Of a stretch of 64,000 nucleotides of DNA, positions 45,159 to 53,989 are shown one piece after another. Position 1 is the first letter of the stretch, and every line of letters begins with the position of its first letter. This stretch comes from Streptomyces sp. D2-8 (lineage in GTDB: Bacteria > Actinomycetota > Actinomycetes > Streptomycetales > Streptomycetaceae): contig NZ_JAAHBP010000003.1 of NCBI RefSeq assembly GCF_023184515.1, forward strand, positions 620,001 to 684,000. Direction: 5' to 3'. A model generated the notes under the pieces. It was not told the origin of the DNA. It did not search any database and was given only the letters and a program-made list of their open reading frames with translations. The position numbers and the translations under genes are program-made.

Positions 45159-46431
45159 CCTCCACCGGCAGCTTCTTGATGCCGTTGACGAAGTTGGAGC
45201 GCACCCGCGGTACCTCGCCGACCAGGCGGATGTCCGCCAGGCGCGGGATCAGTTCCTCGAACATGATGCGGATCTCGGTGCGGGCGAGCAGGTTGCCCAG
45301 GCACAGGTGGGGGCTGCCCTTGCCGAAGGTGACGTGGTCGTTGTCGCGGCGTGTGACGTCGAAGTCGTAGGGGTTGCCGAAGACCTCCTCGTCGCGGTTG
45401 CCGGAGGCGAACCACATCACCACCTTGTCGCCCTCCTTCACCCGCTTGCCGCCCAGCTCGACATCGCGGGTGGCGGTGCGGCGGAAGTGGTAGACGGGGG
45501 AGGCCCAGCGCAGGAACTCCTCGACCGCGACCGGGATCAGCGAGGGGTCCTCCTGGAGGCGGGCCAGCTGCTCGGGGTGCTGGATGAGGGCCAGCATCGA
45601 GTGGGAGATGGTGTGCCGGGTGGTCTCGTTGCCGGCGACGACCAGGAGGAGGAAGTAGTTGTCGAAGTCCTGCGGGGAGAGCGGGACTCCGTCGCGGGGC
45701 GTGGTGTTGACCAGGCGGGAGACCAGGTCCGTGCCGTCGCCGCCCCGGCGCTGCCGGGCCAGCTCACGGCCGTACTCGAAGACCTCCAGCGAGGCGGGGG
45801 AGCGGAAGGGCAGATCGCGGTACCGCTCGCTCTCCTCGCTGTGCAGCAGGACGTCCGCGTAGTCGGGGTCGGTGTGGCCGATGATGCGGTTGCCCCAGTC
45901 GATGAGCCGCTGGTTGTCCTCCGGGGGGACGTCCAGCAGCCGGGCGAGCACGTTGATGGGGAAGTCCGCCGAGACGTCCTCGACGAAGTCGAAGCGGCCC
46001 TTGGCCAGGGCGGCGTCGAGGGTCCTCGCGGTCAGCCCGCGCAGGAAGTCGGTGTAGCCGCTGATCACGTTCGCGCCGAACTGCCGCTGGATCAGGCTGC
46101 GCAGCGCCCGGTGCCGCACCCCGTCCAGTTCGAGGATCGAGGCGCGCTTCTTGATCTGGTCGTCGTCGACCTCTTCCAGGTTGACGAACTTCGTCGACGT
46201 GAACGTCTCCGCGTCGCGGTCGACCCGCACGATGTCCCGGTGCCGGGTCAGCGACCAGAAACCGGAGTTGGGCGCCTCCTCGGGCTGCCAGTGCACCGGG
46301 TCCTCGTGACGCAGGGTGTGGAACATCCGCCACGGCGTCACGCCGTCGGTGAAGCGGTCCAGGTCGGCGAGGTTCACCTCGGCCAGGGGCAGCGGCTCGC
46401 GCACGGCGTCGGTCAGGGTCTCGGTCGTCAT
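45145..46431 (-). CDS. Cytochrome P450
   Basis: The 428-residue P450 has the I-helix VVAGNETTRHTIS, ExxR in EEFLR and the haem-ligand loop FGKGSPHLCLG (Cys near residue 377). The AGNETTRH and FGxGSPH spacing resemble the bacterial CYP125/142-like and related groups. It follows the glutamine-synthetase-like gene by 17 bases. A ferredoxin and reductase lie just across the divergent promoter, so all three parts of a bacterial P450 system are present. ATG 46431 has GAGGAG 7 bases upstream (an ATG at 46437 also fits). Confidence 0.95.
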   Translation of the reverse strand: MTTETLTDAVREPLPLAEVNLADLDRFTDGVTPWRMFHTLRHEDPVHWQPEEAPNSGFWSLTRHRDIVRVDRDAETFTSTKFVNLEEVDDDQIKKRASILELDGVRHRALRSLIQRQFGANVISGYTDFLRGLTARTLDAALAKGRFDFVEDVSADFPINVLARLLDVPPEDNQRLIDWGNRIIGHTDPDYADVLLHSEESERYRDLPFRSPASLEVFEYGRELARQRRGGDGTDLVSRLVNTTPRDGVPLSPQDFDNYFLLLVVAGNETTRHTISHSMLALIQHPEQLARLQEDPSLIPVAVEEFLRWASPVYHFRRTATRDVELGGKRVKEGDKVVMWFASGNRDEEVFGNPYDFDVTRRDNDHVTFGKGSPHLCLGNLLARTEIRIMFEELIPRLADIRLVGEVPRVRSNFVNGIKKLPVEVTTA

Positions 46432-46448
46432 GGGCATGCTCCTCGGCG

Positions 46449-47798
46449 TCACAGGTGGTAGGCGTACTCGGTGAACTCCCAGTCGGTGACGTGCCGGTGG
46501 AAGCGTTCGACCTCGTCGCGCTTGTAGGAGAGGAAGGACGTGGTGAATCCCTTGCCGAGCAGGTCGGTCAGGGCGGTGTCCGCCTCCAGCGCGTCCAGCG
46601 CGGCGGACAGGGTCTGCGGCAGGACGGCGGAGCGGGCGGTGTCGTAGCCGTAGCCCTCCAGCGGGGCGGGCGGTTCCTCGCCGGCCAGCACGCCCAGCAG
46701 CGCGGCGGCGGTCATCGCGGCGATCGCCAGATAGGGGTTGGCGCTCGCGTCGCCCAGCCGCAGTTCGAGCCGGGCGCCGGTGCCGCGCTCGGGCGGGATG
46801 CGCACCATGGCGCTGCGGTTGTCCAGTCCCCAGTCGATCAGCCAGGGCGCGAGGGTGTCCGGGCCGAAGCGTTTGTACGAGTTGATCGTGGGGTTGAGCA
46901 GCGCCGCCAGGGCGGGCGCGTGGGCGAGGACGCCGGCGACGGCGTGCCGGGCGCCGGCGGACAGGCCGTACGGGCCCGACGGGTCGTCGAAGGTGTTGCG
47001 GCCCTCCTCGTCCTCGCAGGACAGGTGCAGGTGGAAGCCGGAGCCGCCCGCGTCGTTGAAGGGCTTGGCCATGAAGGTGGCCAGCCGGCCTTCCTTGCGG
47101 GCCAGTTCCTTGATCGCGGCCTTGAAGCGGAAGGAGCGGTCGGCGGCCGACACGGCGTCCGAGTGGGCCAGGTTGATCTCGATCTGGCCGCCGTCGAACT
47201 CGTGGTTGCCGCTGATCGCCCCGACCCGCAGATCGCGCACCTGGCGCAGGGTGCGCAACAGGTGGTTGTCCGGGTCGGCGCGCAGCCCGGCGGTGTAGAC
47301 GACCCCGGGGTCGGGTGCGTAGCGGCGCCAGCCGCCCGACGGGTCCGGCTCGCACAGGAAGTACTCGAGCTCGGGCCCGACGACCGGCCGCAGCCCGTGC
47401 CCGGCGCACCGGGCGAGGACGGACCGCAGCAGATCGCGGGGTGACTCGGGGGCGGGCGCGCCGGTCGCCGGGTCGACGACCTCGCCCAGACAGGCGGCCA
47501 CCCCCGGCTCCCAGGGCAGCGGCACCAGCGTGTCGAGGTCGGGGCGGACGCAGATGTCCGGCAGTCCCGCGTCCAGCCCGCCGCTGACCGGGACGACGTC
47601 CCCCTGGGGGGTGGTGTGGTAGACGGCCCGGCAGAACGCCAGGCCGTGCGCACAGGCCCGGGGCAGTTCCTCGAGTAGCACGTCACGCGCGCGGTCGGTG
47701 CCGATCAGGTCGGGATAGGTCACCCGGACCACGTCGATGCCGTCGGCGGCGAGCCGGTCCATGTGGCGGCGGACTTCTTCGGAATCGTGAGCGCTCAC
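46449..47798 (-). CDS. Glutamine-synthetase-like gamma-glutamylamide synthetase (GlnA3/GlnA4/PuuA type)
   Basis: The 449-residue product has the GS fold: GPELEYFL, GNHEFDGGQIEIN (glutamate/ammonia pocket), GGSGFHLHLS, NSYKRF and ARLELRLGDASANPYLA. It lacks the C-terminal adenylylation Tyr motif of housekeeping GlnA, as expected for amine-ligating homologues. These make gamma-glutamyl amides from glutamate, ATP and an amine. The gene starts at GTG 47798 with GAGGAG 6 bases upstream, and is followed by the P450. An aldehyde dehydrogenase and PuuD-like hydrolase downstream in the island fit such a pathway. Confidence 0.9.
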   Translation of the reverse strand: MSAHDSEEVRRHMDRLAADGIDVVRVTYPDLIGTDRARDVLLEELPRACAHGLAFCRAVYHTTPQGDVVPVSGGLDAGLPDICVRPDLDTLVPLPWEPGVAACLGEVVDPATGAPAPESPRDLLRSVLARCAGHGLRPVVGPELEYFLCEPDPSGGWRRYAPDPGVVYTAGLRADPDNHLLRTLRQVRDLRVGAISGNHEFDGGQIEINLAHSDAVSAADRSFRFKAAIKELARKEGRLATFMAKPFNDAGGSGFHLHLSCEDEEGRNTFDDPSGPYGLSAGARHAVAGVLAHAPALAALLNPTINSYKRFGPDTLAPWLIDWGLDNRSAMVRIPPERGTGARLELRLGDASANPYLAIAAMTAAALLGVLAGEEPPAPLEGYGYDTARSAVLPQTLSAALDALEADTALTDLLGKGFTTSFLSYKRDEVERFHRHVTDWEFTEYAYHL

Positions 47799-47908
47799 CG
47801 TTGTCTCCTCGGGCGGACGTCGGGACACCTCCGGGACACGGGGCCGGGGAGGCGGGTGGCGTGAGAGCGAGCGGCCGGGCGCGGCGGAGCCAGGGCAGCC
47901 CGGAACTT

Positions 47909-47923
47909 GTTTGATGCCAAACG
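47909..47923. promoter_or_regulatory. Island operator 1 (GS-P450 promoter)
   Basis: GTTTGATGCCAAACG lies at the -10 edge of the leftward promoter. It is the same palindrome family as the sites at 48016, 54685, 56230 and 61137. Confidence 0.7.
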
Positions 47924-47949
47924 GTAGAGCTGGGTGTGGGGCCCCGCAA
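47921..47949 (-). promoter_or_regulatory. Promoter of the GS-P450 operon
   Basis: On the minus strand: -35 TTGCGG (47944-47949), 17-base spacer, -10 TACCGT (47921-47926). The -10 runs into operator 1. Confidence 0.65.
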
Positions 47950-47986
47950 GAGGGCCGGGGAAAGAATTTATCCATCCGGATAGCTC

Positions 47987-48015
47987 TTGACCAGCCCCCT
48001 GCCCCTGCCTACCTT
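47987..48015 (+). promoter_or_regulatory. Promoter of the ferredoxin-reductase operon
   Basis: -35 TTGACC (47987-47992), exact 17-base spacer, -10 TACCTT (48010-48015). Operator 2 begins on the next base and covers the expected transcription start. Confidence 0.75.
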
Positions 48016-48030
48016 GTTTGAAGCCAAACG
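48016..48030. promoter_or_regulatory. Island operator 2 (ferredoxin promoter)
   Basis: GTTTGAAGCCAAACG lies directly after the -10 box, where a bound repressor would block initiation. Together with operator 1 it fills the divergent 47799-48135 region. Nothing else was seen in that 337-base gap. Confidence 0.7.
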
Positions 48031-48135
48031 AGTTCGGGGTGCTTTCCACGCACCCCGTTGGCCGGGGCCCGGCCCCTTCCGGCCGGGCCCCTTTTCCTTC
48101 CGTTTCGACGCCCCTCACATTCAGGAGGACCGGCC

Positions 48136-48324
48136 ATGAAGGTCGTCGTCGACATGAACAAGTGCCAGGACCACGGTCAGTGCGTCTTCTCGGCCCCCGA
48201 CGTCTTCCGGATGGACGACGACGGCCGCCTCGCCTACGTCCCCGACCCCGACGACGCCCTGCGCGACGAGGTCGAGGAGGCCGCGGACGTCTGCCCGCTG
48301 CAGGCCATCCGGATCGAGGACTGA
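48136..48324 (+). CDS. [3Fe-4S]-type ferredoxin of the P450 system
   Basis: The 62-residue product has cluster ligands Cys10 and Cys16 (KCQDHGQCVF) and Cys53 (VCPLQAI). The second Cys of 4Fe-4S ferredoxins is replaced by His13, the usual sign of a 3Fe-4S cluster in P450 partner ferredoxins. It should carry electrons from the next gene's reductase to the P450. ATG 48136 has AGGAGG upstream. Confidence 0.95.
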   Translation: MKVVVDMNKCQDHGQCVFSAPDVFRMDDDGRLAYVPDPDDALRDEVEEAADVCPLQAIRIED

Positions 48325-48325
48325 C

Positions 48326-49537
48326 ATGAGCGGGCGCATCGTCGTCGCCGGCGCCTCCCTCGGCGGACTGCGCGCCGCCGAGCAGCTGCGCGCCGCGGGC
48401 TGGACCGGCGGCATCACGGTGATCGGCGACGAGCCGCACCCGCCGTACAACCGGCCCCCGCTGTCCAAGGAGGTCCTCGCGGGCAGGGCGGCCTTCGCGT
48501 CGCTGGCCTTCACGCCGAAGGCGTCCGCGACGGATGTGGAGTGGCGGCTGGGCACGAGGATCGTCTCGGCACGGTTCGCCGGGCGCACCGTCGAGCTCGA
48601 TGACGGCTCGGTGCTCCCCTACGACGGCCTGGTCGCCGCCACCGGGATGCGGGCCCGGCGGCTGCGCTGCCCCGGGCCGGTCGCCGGCCGCCACACGGTG
48701 CGGACCATCGACGACGCCCAGGTGCTGCGGGACGAGCTGACCCGGCCCGGCGTGCGGGTCGTCGTGGTCGGCGCCGGGTTCATCGGCTGCGAGGTGGCCG
48801 CGACGGCGATCGGGCTCGGCGCCGCCGAGGTGACCGTGGTAGATCCACTGCCCCTGCCGATGGCCGGGCCGCTCGGGGACCTGCTCGCGCGGGAGCTGCG
48901 CACGCGCCACGAGGAGCGCGGGGTCCGCTTCGTGCTCGGTGCGGGTGTGGCCGGGTTCGAGGGCGACGACCGGGTCACCGGCGTCGTGCTGAGCGACGGG
49001 TCCGTGCTGCCCGCCGATGTGGTGGTGGAATCCGTCGGATCGGTCGCCAACACCGAGTGGCTCGACGGCAACGGACTCGACCTGAGCGACGGCGTGCTCA
49101 CCGACGGGCAGCTGCGCGTCGGCGGCCGGCCCGACGTCGTCGCGGTGGGCGATGTCGCCCGCTTCCCGAACGCCCGCTACGACGGTGTGCCGCGGCGGGT
49201 CGAGCACTGGTCCGTGCCGACCGACTCGGCCAAGCACGCGGCGAAGGTGCTCGTCGGCGGCGACGCCGGACTGCCGCCCTTCGCGCCCCTGCCCACCTTC
49301 TGGAGCGACCAGCACGACTTCCGGCTGCAGTCCTTCGGTGCGCCCGTCCTGGGGCTCGGCGACGTCCGGGTCCTCGACGGTGACCCCTCGGGGGATGTGG
49401 TGGTCGGTTACCACCGCGATGGACGGCTGGTCGGAGTCGTGGCGCTCGGCGGGCCCTCCGCCGCCCGGGCCGCCGCCCGGTACCGCGCCGATCTGCTGAA
49501 GCAGCCCTCTCTCACCCCGCAAGGAGCCCTCTCGTGA
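48326..49537 (+). CDS. FAD-dependent NAD(P)H:ferredoxin reductase
   Basis: The 403-residue product is a two-dinucleotide-domain reductase: GASLGGLRAAEQLRAAG (FAD), VVVVGAGFIGCEVAATAIGLG (NAD) and VVAVGDVARFP. It is of the rubredoxin/putidaredoxin reductase type. It begins 1 base after the ferredoxin stop and its stop overlaps the next start (GTGA). It should reduce the adjacent ferredoxin for the P450. Confidence 0.94.
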   Translation: MSGRIVVAGASLGGLRAAEQLRAAGWTGGITVIGDEPHPPYNRPPLSKEVLAGRAAFASLAFTPKASATDVEWRLGTRIVSARFAGRTVELDDGSVLPYDGLVAATGMRARRLRCPGPVAGRHTVRTIDDAQVLRDELTRPGVRVVVVGAGFIGCEVAATAIGLGAAEVTVVDPLPLPMAGPLGDLLARELRTRHEERGVRFVLGAGVAGFEGDDRVTGVVLSDGSVLPADVVVESVGSVANTEWLDGNGLDLSDGVLTDGQLRVGGRPDVVAVGDVARFPNARYDGVPRRVEHWSVPTDSAKHAAKVLVGGDAGLPPFAPLPTFWSDQHDFRLQSFGAPVLGLGDVRVLDGDPSGDVVVGYHRDGRLVGVVALGGPSAARAAARYRADLLKQPSLTPQGALS

Positions 49538-50343
49538 CCGGTCTTCGTGGTTACTTCCATCCCAAGACGGCGACGGGCGCCTCGTCGCTGATCCCCTCTC
49601 CGCCCTGGCGCTACTCCGGCGACCTGCTCACCGTCGAGTACCGGACGGACCCCTCACGCGTGCGTGAACTGCTCCCTGAACCGCTGGAGCCGGCGGATGA
49701 GGACCCCGGTGCCGTCGCCCTGATCTGGGCCGACTGGCAGTCGTGCTCGACGTCGGGGGAGGAGCTGCTGGACCCCGTACGGGCCCAGTACAAGGAGGCG
49801 TTCGCGGTGGTGCGGTGCCAGTACCGGGGGCAGACGTACTCGCGGTGCGTCTACATCTGGGTGGACAAGGACTTCGCCATCGCTCGGGGGCTGCATCAGG
49901 GGTATCCGAAGAAGCTCGGCTCCATCCACCAGACGCGGCCGCATCCCTGCGGGCCCGCTCCGCGGATCGAGGCGGGAGCCCGGTTCGGGGCGACGCTGGC
50001 GGCCGCGGACCGGCGTCTCGCGCAGGCGGTGGTGACGCTGCGGGAGCCGTCCGAGAGCGGCGGGTTCGTCAACGCGCATCCCATGGCGCATCACCGGTGG
50101 CTGCCGTCGGTCGAGGGCAAGGGCCTGGCGCTCGACGAGCTGATCGAGTCGGGGGCCGCGTCCTTCGAGGGCGGGCAACCGTGGGCCGGGGACGCGGAGT
50201 TGGAGCTGTTCGAGGCGCCGACCGAGGAACTGGCCCGGCTGGAGATCCGGGAGCCGATCGCCGCGTACTACCGGCAGGTCGGGGTCGTCTGGGACGGGGG
50301 GCGGCTGCTGGAGGCCGGTACCTCCGGAGCGGTTGCCGAGTAG
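49534..50343 (+). CDS. Acetoacetate decarboxylase-family protein
   Basis: The 269-residue product has the ADC fold with RVRELLPEPLEPADEDPG and a Lys pair in HQGYPKKLGSIH at the place of the Schiff-base Lys. N- and C-terminal parts resemble the wider ADC superfamily rather than clostridial enzymes. Members decarboxylate or do aldol-type chemistry on keto acids. In this operon it may process a ring-cleavage product. GTG 49534 overlaps the reductase stop. Confidence 0.85.
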   Translation: MTGLRGYFHPKTATGASSLIPSPPWRYSGDLLTVEYRTDPSRVRELLPEPLEPADEDPGAVALIWADWQSCSTSGEELLDPVRAQYKEAFAVVRCQYRGQTYSRCVYIWVDKDFAIARGLHQGYPKKLGSIHQTRPHPCGPAPRIEAGARFGATLAAADRRLAQAVVTLREPSESGGFVNAHPMAHHRWLPSVEGKGLALDELIESGAASFEGGQPWAGDAELELFEAPTEELARLEIREPIAAYYRQVGVVWDGGRLLEAGTSGAVAE

Positions 50344-50464
50344 TACCGGTGGTCGAGTGCGGGTGCGTCGTGGTTGTCCGCGCCCACGCGGCGGAGCCGC
50401 ACATGATGACAGCCCTGCGCCCCTGAGGACATGCAGTAGCCCCTCATGGAATGGAACTCTTCCC

Positions 50465-51925
50465 ATGCCTGACAACATCACCGTCGCCGGTGTTTCCGTC
50501 GACACCCGGCACTGGATCGGCGGCGAGCGCGTCGCTTCCGCCGGGACCTTCACCGATCACTCTCCCATCGACGGCGGCGCACTCGGCGAGATCGCCCGCG
50601 GTGGGCCCGCCGAGGCCGAGGCCGCCGTCGCCGCCGCCCGTGACGCGTTCCCCGCCTGGGCCGCCACGCCACGCGCCGAGCGCGCCCGCATCCTGCACGC
50701 CATCGCCGACGGCGTCGAGAAGCGGATCGACGAGCTGGCGATCGTCGAGACCACGGACAACGGCGCCCTGCTCCGCTCCCACCGGCGGGGCGTCATGCCC
50801 CGCGTCGCCCACAACTTCCGCTTCTTCGCCGACTGGTTGCTCCGGCTCGACCACGAGGACTTCGAGACGCGCGGTCACACCAACCACGTCAGCTGGGACC
50901 CGGCCGGGCCCTGCGTGCTGATCACGCCGTGGAACGCGCCCCTCATGCTCGCCACCTGGAAGGTCGCCCCCGCCCTCGCCGCAGGCGACACCGTCGTCCT
51001 CAAGCCCGCCGAGTGGTCGCCGCTGACCGCCTCCCTGCTGGCCGACATCGCCGCGGAAGCCGGACTGCCCGCCGGTGTCCTCAACGTCGTCCAGGGCTAC
51101 GGCTCCGAGATCGGCGACGCGCTCACCTCCCACCCCGACGTGCGCCGCATCAGCTTCACCGGGTCGGTCCCGACGGCACAGCGCATCGCCGGCTCCGCCG
51201 CCGCGAATCTCACACCCTTGAGTCTCGAACTCGGCGGCAAGTCACCGCTGTTGGTCTTCGCCGACGCCGACCTCGACCTGGCCGTCGACCTCGCCGTGGA
51301 GCAGTACGACAATGCCGGGCAGGTCTGCCTGGCGGCGACCCGGCTGCTCGTCGAGGAGTCGGTCGCCGGTGAGTTCACCCGCCGGTTCGTCGAGAAGGCC
51401 ACGGCCCTGCGGCAGGGCGACCCGCGTGACGAGGGCACCGACATCGGGCCCAACATCCACCCCCGCCAGCTGGAGAAGATCGACGGCTTCGTGCGGCGGG
51501 CCGTCGCGGCCGGGGCACGGGCGGTCATCGGCGGGCATCGCAAGGACGGGCAGTACTACGCGCCGACCCTGCTCACCGACGTCGCCCAGGACTCGGAGAT
51601 CGTGCAGGAGGAGGTCTTCGGGCCGGTCCTGACCCTCCAGACCTTCGCCGACGAGGACGAGGCCGTCCGGCTCGCCGACGACACCCGCTTCGGGCTGGCC
51701 GCCACCGTCGCGACCGGCGACCGGGACCGGGCGGAGCGGGTCACCGCGCGGCTCGTCGCCGGCACCGTCTGGGTCAACTGCTTCTTCGTACGCGACCTCC
51801 AGGCACCCTTCGGCGGCTCCCGGCGGTCCGGGGTCGGACGCGAGGGCGGGACCTGGAGCTTCGACTTCTACTGCGACCTGAAGAACACCGTCACCGCCCC
51901 GAAGGGATGGAAGGACCATGGGTGA
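50465..51925 (+). CDS. hpaE: Aldehyde dehydrogenase, HpaE-like (5-carboxymethyl-2-hydroxymuconate semialdehyde type)
   Basis: The 486-residue product has ALDH motifs: ITPWNAPLMLATWKVAPALA, FTGSVPTAQRI, the Glu in LELGGKSPLLVF and the Cys in NAGQVCLAATRL. The context (next to HpaD- and HpaG-like genes, overlapping the next by 8 bases) makes oxidation of the semialdehyde formed by homoprotocatechuate meta cleavage the best guess. The ribosome site is weak. It starts 121 bases after the ADC gene. Confidence 0.85.
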   Translation: MPDNITVAGVSVDTRHWIGGERVASAGTFTDHSPIDGGALGEIARGGPAEAEAAVAAARDAFPAWAATPRAERARILHAIADGVEKRIDELAIVETTDNGALLRSHRRGVMPRVAHNFRFFADWLLRLDHEDFETRGHTNHVSWDPAGPCVLITPWNAPLMLATWKVAPALAAGDTVVLKPAEWSPLTASLLADIAAEAGLPAGVLNVVQGYGSEIGDALTSHPDVRRISFTGSVPTAQRIAGSAAANLTPLSLELGGKSPLLVFADADLDLAVDLAVEQYDNAGQVCLAATRLLVEESVAGEFTRRFVEKATALRQGDPRDEGTDIGPNIHPRQLEKIDGFVRRAVAAGARAVIGGHRKDGQYYAPTLLTDVAQDSEIVQEEVFGPVLTLQTFADEDEAVRLADDTRFGLAATVATGDRDRAERVTARLVAGTVWVNCFFVRDLQAPFGGSRRSGVGREGGTWSFDFYCDLKNTVTAPKGWKDHG

Positions 51926-52838
51926 GATCGTCGGCGCGGGCCTGCTCGCCCACGTGCCCACCATCGTGCTGCCCGAGGCCGACCGGCTGGAGCTCAACGA
52001 GGGCAAGGAGATCACCCTCGTCACCGGGCTGCGACAGCTGCGCAGGGACGTATTCGAGCGGGACGACTACGACACCGTCGTCGTCCTGGACTCGCACTGG
52101 GCGACCACCGTCGAGTTCGTCGTGACCGCGCAAGCGCGCAGGGCCGGGCTCTTCACCTCCGAGGAACTGCCCCGCGGCATGTGCAGGATGCCCTACGACT
52201 TCCCCGGCGATCCCGAACTCGCCCACAACGTGGCCGCGTTCGCCGGCAAACACGGCACCTGGATCACCCCGATCGACGACGAGTACCTGCCGATCTACTA
52301 CGCCACCGTCAACCTCTGGAAGTTCCTCGGCGAGGGACTGCCCGACAAGCGGTGGGTCACCATCGGCGTCTGCCAGACCGGCGACATGGAGGACCATCTG
52401 CGGCTCGGACGTGCCCTCGCCGACGGGATCGCCGCGACCCCCGGCCGCCGGGTCCTCCTGATCGCCTCCGGCGCCCTGTCCCACACCTTCTGGCCGCTGC
52501 GCGAACTGCGCGACCACGAGGCAGGCGACCCGGTGCACATCCGTACCCCCGAGGCCCGTGCGGCCGACTACGAACGCATCGCCTGGTTCAAGGAGGGCCG
52601 CCACGACAAGGTCCTCGACACGATGGACGAGTTCTGGACGTACAAGCCCGAGGCGAAGTTCTTCCACTACCTGATGATGGCCGGCGCGCTCGGCGAGCAG
52701 CGCTGTGCCGCCCGGGCCCGTCAGTACGGCGAGTACGAGAACTCCATCGGCACCGGCCAGGCCCACCTCTGGTTCGACCGCCCCACGGGCGGCTGGCCCG
52801 CAGACCACACACCCGCGCAGGAGTCCGCCCATGCCTGA
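51918..52838 (+). CDS. hpaD: Class III extradiol dioxygenase, HpaD-like (homoprotocatechuate 2,3-dioxygenase)
   Basis: The 306-residue product has the LigB-type fold: metal-ligand His in GLLAHVPTI, DSHWATTVEF and the catalytic GALSHTFWPLREL. These bind Fe(II) and open catechol rings between C2 and C3. It overlaps HpaE upstream and HpaG downstream by 8 bases each. The substrate is expected to be 3,4-dihydroxyphenylacetate or a close catechol, by family and context. Confidence 0.88.
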   Translation: MGEIVGAGLLAHVPTIVLPEADRLELNEGKEITLVTGLRQLRRDVFERDDYDTVVVLDSHWATTVEFVVTAQARRAGLFTSEELPRGMCRMPYDFPGDPELAHNVAAFAGKHGTWITPIDDEYLPIYYATVNLWKFLGEGLPDKRWVTIGVCQTGDMEDHLRLGRALADGIAATPGRRVLLIASGALSHTFWPLRELRDHEAGDPVHIRTPEARAADYERIAWFKEGRHDKVLDTMDEFWTYKPEAKFFHYLMMAGALGEQRCAARARQYGEYENSIGTGQAHLWFDRPTGGWPADHTPAQESAHA

Positions 52839-53676
52839 GTACCGCCGCATCCTCCTGGACGGCGCCGCCGTCCAGGTCACCGTCGACGGTGACGAACTCG
52901 TCGCCGGGGACGGCCGCCGCGTCAAGACCGAGGACGCGCTGCACCTGCCGCCGGTCGTGCCGTCCAAGGTCATCGCCGTTCACCTCAACCACCGCAGCCG
53001 GGTGGACGAGTTCGGGATCGGGCTTCCCGGCACGCCGACCTACTTCCACAAGCCGACGTCCGCTCTCAACGCCCACAAGGGCGCGATCGTGCGGCCCGAG
53101 GGCTGCACGTGGCTCAACTACGAGGGTGAGGTCGCCATCGTCATCGGGAAGACGGCGCGGAACATCGCGCCGGCCGAGGCGGGGGAGTACATCGCCGGGT
53201 ACACCGTCGCCAACGACTACGGCCTGCACGACTTCCGGGACACCGACGCCGGGTCGATGCTCCGGGTGAAGGGCTCCGACACCCTCTGCCCGCTCGGCCC
53301 CGGCCTGGTCACCGACTGGGACTTCCACGGCAAGCGGCTGCGGACGTACGTCAACGGAGAGGTGGTGCAGGACGGCTCGACCGACGAGATGACCTGGGAC
53401 ATGCACTACCTCGTCGCCGACATCGCCCGCACCATCACCCTCTGCCCCGGGGACGTCCTGCTGTCCGGCACCCCCGCCAACTCCCGGCCCGTCCAGCCCG
53501 GTGACGTCGTCGAGGTCGAGGTCGAGGGCCTCGGCCGCCTCACCAACCACATCGTCACCGGCCCGACCGCCATCCGCACCGACGTGGGCGCCCAGCCCAC
53601 CGAGTCGGAGGAGGTCCTCTCGACCGCGCTCGGCGGCGACTGGGAATTCCGTGGCATCCGCCCACCGCGCCGCTGA
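52831..53676 (+). CDS. hpaG: Fumarylacetoacetate hydrolase-family decarboxylase/isomerase, HpaG-like
   Basis: The 281-residue product has the FAH core: LNYEGEVAIVIGKTARN with the metal-binding Glu pair, YTVANDYGLHDFRD, RVKGSDTLCPLGP and GDVLLSGTPANS. Family members decarboxylate or isomerise the ring-opened product of homoprotocatechuate. It overlaps the dioxygenase by 8 bases and ends the operon. The hpaF, hpaH and hpaI functions are not encoded here. Confidence 0.88.
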   Translation: MPEYRRILLDGAAVQVTVDGDELVAGDGRRVKTEDALHLPPVVPSKVIAVHLNHRSRVDEFGIGLPGTPTYFHKPTSALNAHKGAIVRPEGCTWLNYEGEVAIVIGKTARNIAPAEAGEYIAGYTVANDYGLHDFRDTDAGSMLRVKGSDTLCPLGPGLVTDWDFHGKRLRTYVNGEVVQDGSTDEMTWDMHYLVADIARTITLCPGDVLLSGTPANSRPVQPGDVVEVEVEGLGRLTNHIVTGPTAIRTDVGAQPTESEEVLSTALGGDWEFRGIRPPRR

Positions 53677-53800
53677 CGCGGAGGTCGCCGTGCTGACCCG
53701 GGGACCGGCCGCTGCGCCGCTGTCGCGGGGATCGGGCACGGTGGCGCCGACGCGGGCTCTGGCCGTCCCGTCGCCGACGCGGCATCCGGCGGGGACGCCG

Positions 53801-53838
53801 CCGGACCGTCGTCCGGCCGCCGCCGGACCGTCGTCCGG
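53801..53838. repeat. Two tandem hairpins (22-base period)
   Basis: CCGGACCGTCGTCCGG occurs at 53801-53816 and again at 53823-53838. Each copy is a stem of 6 with a 4-base loop. It follows hpaG by about 125 bases and could act as a terminator region. Confidence 0.5.
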
Positions 53839-53976
53839 CCGCCGCGCCGCCGATCCGGGGGCCGGTGGCCGCGTCGCCGGCGCGGGGGCGGGCCGCAGTG
53901 GTGCTGACGCGGGTTCTGCCCGTTCCGCCGCCGGCACGGCGTCCGGCCACCCCGTCGCCGCGCGGGACCGCCCGGG

Positions 53977-53982
53977 TAGGGT
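53977..53982 (+). promoter_or_regulatory. -10 box TAGGGT for a leaderless TetR transcript
   Basis: TAGGGT lies 7 bases before the TetR ATG. No island operator copy overlaps it. Confidence 0.5.
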
Positions 53983-53989
53983 CGCGGGC

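Larger units (their letters stand above)
53677..53989. other. Gap before the TetR gene, very GC-rich, no gene seen
   Basis: It holds a tandem 22-base repeat (listed separately) and ends in the TetR promoter. No ribosome site or conserved frame was found. Confidence 0.5.
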
